From assembly GCF_013106755.1 (NCBI RefSeq), contig NZ_WHPF01000005.1, positions 248,001-312,000 on the forward strand: 64,000 bases of DNA, read 5' to 3'. This document shows, in pieces, positions 59,015 to 64,000 of this stretch. Numbering within the stretch: position 1 is the stretch's first letter; every line of letters begins with the position of its first letter. This DNA comes from Limnovirga soli. GTDB taxonomy: Bacteria; Bacteroidota; Bacteroidia; Chitinophagales; Chitinophagaceae. Under the pieces are notes generated by a model. It saw only the letters and a list, made by a program, of their open reading frames with translations, had not been told where the DNA came from and made no database searches. A program made the position numbers and the translations under genes.

Positions 59015-61906
59015 ATGAAAACGAATTTTATACAATACTTTTCAGCGCACCTTGTATATATTCTATGCATTGTAAATATAGCAACCGCTCAAAACACTTT
59101 TCCCGCCACAGGTAGTGCAGGTATTGGAACCAGTACACCAAATGCTACGGCCTTATTGGACATGGTAAGCACCTCAAAAGGCTTGCTTATTCCCCGAATG
59201 ACGCTTACACAACGCAATACTATTGCCACACCGGCAACAGGGTTGATGATTTATCAAACCAACAGCACACCAGGCTTTTATTATTATACAGGTACAGCAT
59301 GGACAGCCATGACACCAAAAAGTAAGGGCTGGCTACTTACCGGTAACGCAGGTACATCACCAGCTGCTAATTTTCTCGGTACTACCGATGCACAGCCCTT
59401 ACTATTTAAGGTAAATAACCAGGTTTCAGGAAACCTGGATTTTAATTCTACAGCTAATACAAGTTTCGGTTATAAGACTTTAGTAAGCAATACCAATTTC
59501 AATAATTCGGCATTCGGCTATCAATCTCTTTTCAGCAATACCACAGGTGGATACAATACAGCTGTTGGTACATATAGCTTGCTTAATAATACATTAGGAT
59601 ATCAAAACACAGCAATTGGCAGCAATAGTTTACAAAGTAACCAAAGTGGAAACTATAATGCAGCATTGGGTTATGGTGCTTTGCTTAATAACACCACCGG
59701 CAGTAGCAACGTTGCTATTGGTAATACTGCTTTGTTGCAAAATATAAGTGGTAGTGGAAATATTGCTAATGGAGATAAGGCATTGTACAATAATACTACT
59801 GGTAGCGACAATGCAGCATTTGGTAACCAGACATTAATTGCAAATACCTCCGGGAGTTCTAACATCGGACTTGGCAGTAGCGCTCTTTATTCAAACACAA
59901 GTGGTGAAAGCAATATTGGAATAGGGGCAAATGCTATACGGTTTAATACTACGGGCAATTGGAATATAGGCCTTGGCCTTGCGGCATTGCAAGGTAATAC
60001 CACAGCAGATAATAACATTGGAATTGGGTATTATACACTGGCTGCTAATTCAACCGGAACGAATAATACGGCTGTTGGCAACCAGGTACTGAGATATAAT
60101 ACAGCCGATAACAATACCGCAATGGGCAATAACGCATTGTATGAAAATACTACGGGCCTAAATAATTCGGCATTTGGAATGGGAGCGTTATCTTCTAATA
60201 CAACGGGTGCTTATAATGCGGCCTCAGGCTATTTTTCTTTGCAAGCCAATACCACTGCGGGGTATAATACTGCTAACGGTGTTTATGCTTTGGAAAAAAA
60301 TAATGGCTCATACAATACCGGTATTGGTGCACTTGCTCTTAATTTAAATACAACTGGTGTTTATAATACAGGATTGGGCTTCCAATCCCTTTATAGTAAT
60401 ACTACAGGGAATTATAATTCAGCCTTAGGATATAATTCTCTTTTATCAAACACAACAGGCAACAGTAATACAGCTAGCGGCGAATATTCACTAAGTGGAA
60501 ATACTACAGGCAGTGAAAATACTGCTAATGGCAGCAGGGCACTATACAACAATACCAATGGTACTAAAAATACCGGTGCCGGTGCCAAAAGTCTTTACCT
60601 TAATTCGGATGGTATAAATAATACGGCGATTGGTTATTCGGCATCATACAGTAATCTGTCAGGAGTAAATAATGTTGCCAGTGGTTATTTTGCATTGTAC
60701 AACAATACCAGTTCGTACAATACAGCCACTGGGTCATCTGCATTGTATTCAAATTCTACTGGTTATAGAAATACAGCCACGGGCTATGAGGCTTTATTTT
60801 TAAATACAACAGGTACTGAAAATACTGCATTGGGCAACGGTGCACTGCGGTCTAATACCACAGGAAAAAACAATACGGCAATAGGGGCAAATTCTATGAA
60901 TTTAAATTTAATTGGCGAGAGCAATTGCGCCCTAGGTTATAATGCATTAAAATATTCAACAGGAAATTTCAATTTAGCCTTGGGTATTGGTGCTGCAGAA
61001 TTTATGAGTTCGGGTGGTAATAATACTGCCATAGGCGCTCTTACTACAATAGATAATGGCATTTCTGGAAGCACCGCAATTGGTTTTGGTGCATGGGCAC
61101 GCAGCAGCAACAGCGTTTCACTTGGTAGCGCACAAGTTACAGACTGGATTTTTGGTGGCATCGCTCTTATTGACCCCGGAAAAGCATTGGTGGTAGGCAG
61201 TAATTCAACCAATGGAAACGCCGCCTATCTTTCAGAAGGTGGTACCTGGACTAATACATCTGATAAAAACCTGAAAGAGGATTTTCAAAAACAAGACCCA
61301 CAAAATATCCTTGATAAAATAAATAAGCTTGAAATAAGTAAGTGGAAATACAAAGGCATCAATAATGAATACCATATAGGACCTGTAGCGCAGGATTTTT
61401 ATAAACTATTTAATGTGGGCCTTGATGATAAATCTATTTCCACCATTGACCCGGCAGGCGTGGCCTTACTTGCTATTCAGGCATTGAGTAAAAAGAATGA
61501 GAAATTATCAACCAAAAACGAAGAATTGCAATCCCAAATACAAGATCTTCAAACACAAATTAATGAACTTAAAAATCTGATAAACGCTGTATCGCAGTGT
61601 TGCAGTAGTTTGCAAACAGTCAAGAATTCAAATGCATCAAATGCCGTTGCAACCCTTGAACAAAATACACCAAACCCGTTCAGCCAGTCAGCAACAATAG
61701 GTTATACAATCCCCGAAAAATTCAACAGCGCCACAATTATTGTAACAGACAATAGCGGCAAAACTATTAAGCAGTTTCCACTTTCATTTTCAGGTAGAGG
61801 CACCATAACTATTGCTGCCAGTACCCTGGTAAGTGGGCTGTATCATTATGCTATGTATGTGGATGGCAAAATGGTAGATAGTAAAAAGTTGGAAATAATA
61901 AGATGA
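59015..61906 (+). CDS. T9SS-exported surface protein with NTAIG repeats and S74 chaperone domain (second of three)
   Basis: A 963-residue paralogue of the 56414 protein. I chose the ATG at 59015 (MKTNFIQYFSAHLVYILCI), which begins the signal peptide; the 58970 start adds 15 charged residues. The first 200 or so residues after the signal peptide are nearly identical to the first paralogue. About 31 repeats of 17 residues follow. The chaperone differs: SDKNLKEDFQKQDPQNILDKINKLEISKW with Ser749, then GPVAQDFYKLF, and it is followed by a longer coiled coil (KKNEKLSTKNEELQSQIQDLQ) and a type A T9SS tail (NTPNPFSQSATIGYTIP to MVDSKKLEIIR). Confidence 0.87.
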   Translation: MKTNFIQYFSAHLVYILCIVNIATAQNTFPATGSAGIGTSTPNATALLDMVSTSKGLLIPRMTLTQRNTIATPATGLMIYQTNSTPGFYYYTGTAWTAMTPKSKGWLLTGNAGTSPAANFLGTTDAQPLLFKVNNQVSGNLDFNSTANTSFGYKTLVSNTNFNNSAFGYQSLFSNTTGGYNTAVGTYSLLNNTLGYQNTAIGSNSLQSNQSGNYNAALGYGALLNNTTGSSNVAIGNTALLQNISGSGNIANGDKALYNNTTGSDNAAFGNQTLIANTSGSSNIGLGSSALYSNTSGESNIGIGANAIRFNTTGNWNIGLGLAALQGNTTADNNIGIGYYTLAANSTGTNNTAVGNQVLRYNTADNNTAMGNNALYENTTGLNNSAFGMGALSSNTTGAYNAASGYFSLQANTTAGYNTANGVYALEKNNGSYNTGIGALALNLNTTGVYNTGLGFQSLYSNTTGNYNSALGYNSLLSNTTGNSNTASGEYSLSGNTTGSENTANGSRALYNNTNGTKNTGAGAKSLYLNSDGINNTAIGYSASYSNLSGVNNVASGYFALYNNTSSYNTATGSSALYSNSTGYRNTATGYEALFLNTTGTENTALGNGALRSNTTGKNNTAIGANSMNLNLIGESNCALGYNALKYSTGNFNLALGIGAAEFMSSGGNNTAIGALTTIDNGISGSTAIGFGAWARSSNSVSLGSAQVTDWIFGGIALIDPGKALVVGSNSTNGNAAYLSEGGTWTNTSDKNLKEDFQKQDPQNILDKINKLEISKWKYKGINNEYHIGPVAQDFYKLFNVGLDDKSISTIDPAGVALLAIQALSKKNEKLSTKNEELQSQIQDLQTQINELKNLINAVSQCCSSLQTVKNSNASNAVATLEQNTPNPFSQSATIGYTIPEKFNSATIIVTDNSGKTIKQFPLSFSGRGTITIAASTLVSGLYHYAMYVDGKMVDSKKLEIIR

Positions 61907-61930
61907 GCCACACAATTGTAACAATTGCAT

Positions 61931-62025
61931 CGCCTCTTGCGTCGCACTCTTGTACTTTTAGATCTTTGCTCACCAATGCGCAACCGCACAAGTGAGGAAT
62001 TTACGCGGCAACGCAGCAATTTCGC
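61931..62025. repeat. Dispersed repeat A, pair with eroded right arm
   Basis: CTTGCGTCGCACTCTTGTAC (61936-61955), then AGATCTTTGCTCACCAATGCG and a partial right arm GCACAAGTGAGGAATTTACG. Confidence 0.75.
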
Positions 62026-62083
62026 TACAACAACTGATGCTATAAAATACAAATGCCGATAAACAAATTATATAAATAACATT

Positions 62084-64000
62084 ATGAACAAGTTTACTTC
62101 AAAAATTTTAGCAGCATTATTTGTGTTTACTATTTGCAATGCAACAGCACAAAACATTTTTCCTGCAAATGGCAGCGCAGGCGTTGGCACCACAGCGCCC
62201 AATATTTCTGCATTACTTGAAATGGTAAGCACATCAAAAGGTCTGCTTATTCCACGTATGACCGCTACCCAACGCAATGCCATTGCCACCCCAGCTATAG
62301 GGTTGATGATTTATCAAACCAACAGTACACCGGGCTTTTATTATTATACTGGTGCAGCATGGACAGCCATGACACCAAAAAGTAAGGGCTGGCTACTTAC
62401 CGGTAACGCAGGTACATCACCAGCTGCTAATTTTCTAGGCACTACAGATGCGCAGGCATTAATTTTTAAAGTTAACAATCAACTTTCTGGGAGCTTAGAT
62501 TATAGTTCTACAGCCAATACAAGTTTCGGCTATAAGACTTTAGTAAGCAATACCAATTTCAATAATTCTGCATTCGGCTATCAGGCGCTATTTAGCAATA
62601 CAACAGGTGGATACAATACAGCTGTTGGCACTTATAGCTTACTTAATAATACATTAGGATATCAAAACACAGCTATTGGCAGCAATAGTTTACAAAGCAA
62701 CCAAAACGGAAACTATAATGCTGCAGTGGGTTATGGTGCTCTCTTAAATAATACTACCGGCGGCAGTAATGTTGCAGTAGGTAATACAGCTATGCTAAAT
62801 AATATTGGCGGCAACAACAATATTGCTGCAGGCTTTGGTGCACTATTTACAAATACCAGTGGCAATCTGAATACAGCCATCGGAAAAAACTCCTTGTACT
62901 ATAACCTTACCGGAAGTTACAGTACTGCCGTTGGTGTATATGCATTGGAACAAAACAATGCAGATGAAAACACCGCCATTGGAGCATATAGCTTGCAGCA
63001 AAATACTACAGCTACAGGAAATACAACGGTAGGAGCTTATTCACTTGCCAACAATACAGAAGGATATAATAATACAGCTGAGGGGAACCGTGCACTAACA
63101 TTTAATTCAGTTGGGTATAAGAATACTGCGGTAGGCTTTCAGGCCTTATACAGCAACGAAAGCGCCAGGGATAATACTGCCATGGGAGCAAATGCCTTGG
63201 TTAATAATTATGGCCCCAATGCAGATGGAAATTCTGCATTTGGCTCGGCAGCCTTGTTTAGCAACACTACAGGAGGTGGAAACACTTCTATAGGTTATGG
63301 CTCCATGTCTTCAAATGCAAGTGGTGGAGATAATACAGCTATTGGTTATGGCTCTTTTGAAAATAATACAACCGGAACTGAAAATGTGGCAATAGGTGTG
63401 CGGGCACTAAATAATAATAAAACCGGTAACCGGAACACAGCAATTGGCAAGTTTAGCAATACAAATTTTATTGATAATCTTACTAATGCTACTTCGATTG
63501 GTTATGATGCACAGGTAGATGCAAGTAACAAAGTGCGTATTGGCAATACTGCTGTAACCAGCATTGGGGGTCAGGTAACTTGGACTTCTTTTTCTGACGG
63601 AAGGATAAAAAAAGATATAAAAGAAAATGTACCTGGGTTAAAATTCATCAATTCACTGCGCCCTGTTACTTATCATTTTGATGTTGCAAAACAATATGCA
63701 TTAATGGGTATAAAAGATAGCAGTTCTAACTACAAAGAAAAATTTGATATTGAAAAAATTGCATTTACTGGTTTTGTTGCGCAGGAGGTAGACGCTGCTG
63801 CAAAAAAGATGAATTTTGATTTTAGTGGTATTGATAAAACAGGTAAAGTTATGGGCCTGCGTTATGCAGAATTTGTAGTGCCTTTGGTAAAAGCCGTGCA
63901 GGAATTATCAAATGAAAATGAAGCACAAAAGAAAATAAATGCAGACCTGCAGAAACAAATTGATGAGTTAAAATTATTGATAACTCAAAACAACCAGCAA
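62084..64000 (+). CDS. T9SS-type surface protein with NTAIG repeats and S74 chaperone domain (third, partial)
   Basis: The frame opens at ATG 62084 and is still open at the window end (639 codons), so the C-terminus is missing. A signal peptide ([18 protein letters not shown] to ATAQ) leads into the same N-terminal module ([40 protein letters not shown]). About 19 repeats of 17 residues follow, then an S74 domain starting with Ser504 in SDGRIKKDI and containing [16 protein letters not shown] and [18 protein letters not shown], close to the first paralogue. A coiled coil begins at the end. A T9SS tail is expected beyond the window. Confidence 0.88.
   Translation, partial: MNKFTSKILAALFVFTICNATAQNIFPANGSAGVGTTAPNISALLEMVSTSKGLLIPRMTATQRNAIATPAIGLMIYQTNSTPGFYYYTGAAWTAMTPKSKGWLLTGNAGTSPAANFLGTTDAQALIFKVNNQLSGSLDYSSTANTSFGYKTLVSNTNFNNSAFGYQALFSNTTGGYNTAVGTYSLLNNTLGYQNTAIGSNSLQSNQNGNYNAAVGYGALLNNTTGGSNVAVGNTAMLNNIGGNNNIAAGFGALFTNTSGNLNTAIGKNSLYYNLTGSYSTAVGVYALEQNNADENTAIGAYSLQQNTTATGNTTVGAYSLANNTEGYNNTAEGNRALTFNSVGYKNTAVGFQALYSNESARDNTAMGANALVNNYGPNADGNSAFGSAALFSNTTGGGNTSIGYGSMSSNASGGDNTAIGYGSFENNTTGTENVAIGVRALNNNKTGNRNTAIGKFSNTNFIDNLTNATSIGYDAQVDASNKVRIGNTAVTSIGGQVTWTSFSDGRIKKDIKENVPGLKFINSLRPVTYHFDVAKQYALMGIKDSSSNYKEKFDIEKIAFTGFVAQEVDAAAKKMNFDFSGIDKTGKVMGLRYAEFVVPLVKAVQELSNENEAQKKINADLQKQIDELKLLITQNNQQ

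Overview
The window reads as chromosomal DNA of a Bacteroidota member, most likely of the order Chitinophagales (Chitinophagaceae-like). The reasons are type IX secretion (T9SS) C-terminal sorting tails, TonB-dependent outer-membrane receptors, Bacteroidota promoter elements of the form TAnnTTTG, few Shine-Dalgarno sequences, moderately AT-rich DNA and typical single-copy genes (rlmD, purA, pabB, recQ, lpxH-like). No rRNA, tRNA, CRISPR array, prophage or intact insertion sequence was seen.

Layout. 1-7.1 kb: the end of a FabH-type ketosynthase, a NUMOD4/HNH endonuclease, a gamma-glutamylcyclotransferase, an LpxH-like phosphatase, a secreted protein, an MscS channel and an ABC exporter pair. 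7.2-14.5 kb: a GDPD-like/alkaline phosphatase fusion, RlmD, a rhomboid pair whose second member lacks the catalytic serine, an EEP-family protein and a GNAT acetyltransferase. 14.7-18.9 kb: a minus-strand vitamin B12 unit in which a cobalamin riboswitch precedes a BtuB-like receptor, a DUF6580 membrane protein, an alpha-ribazole phosphatase-like enzyme and MarC. 19-22.8 kb: an APC permease and a secreted GH31 glycosidase. 22.9-37 kb is the accessory part: a PD-(D/E)XK nuclease, a full-length MmeI-like type IIL restriction-modification enzyme, a 525-bp array of 21-bp A4T4 repeats, two paralogous unknown proteins, an OmpR-type two-component system with a PepSY-like protein flanked by diverged direct repeats, an outer-membrane barrel receptor, a methyltransferase and a carboxymuconolactone decarboxylase-like protein, separated by many hairpin repeats. 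36.9-50.9 kb: pabB, an acidic disordered protein, purA, a GH63-like glucosidase, recQ, a kdsD-like isomerase, mannose-1-phosphate guanylyltransferase, a canonical FabH-like enzyme and a SMUG2-like DNA glycosylase. 51.1-64 kb: a decayed T9SS gene, a TPR histidine kinase with a LuxR-type regulator, two unknown small proteins, and three tandem paralogous T9SS surface proteins built from 17-residue NTAIG...NTTG repeats and an S74-type intramolecular chaperone; the third runs off the window.

Two patterns cut across the gene list. First, a dispersed intergenic repeat built around CTTGCGTCGCACTCTTGTAC, or its inverted partner GTACAAGTGAGTGACACAAC, occurs about 20 times on both strands, sometimes as an inverted pair, and once forms the end of a coding sequence. 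Second, the 25-unit array at 27.29-27.82 kb keeps an exact 21-bp register (two DNA helical turns) with no insertion or deletion, upstream of the restriction-modification gene. These and the tandem T9SS/S74 surface-protein array are the best candidates for something not well described.
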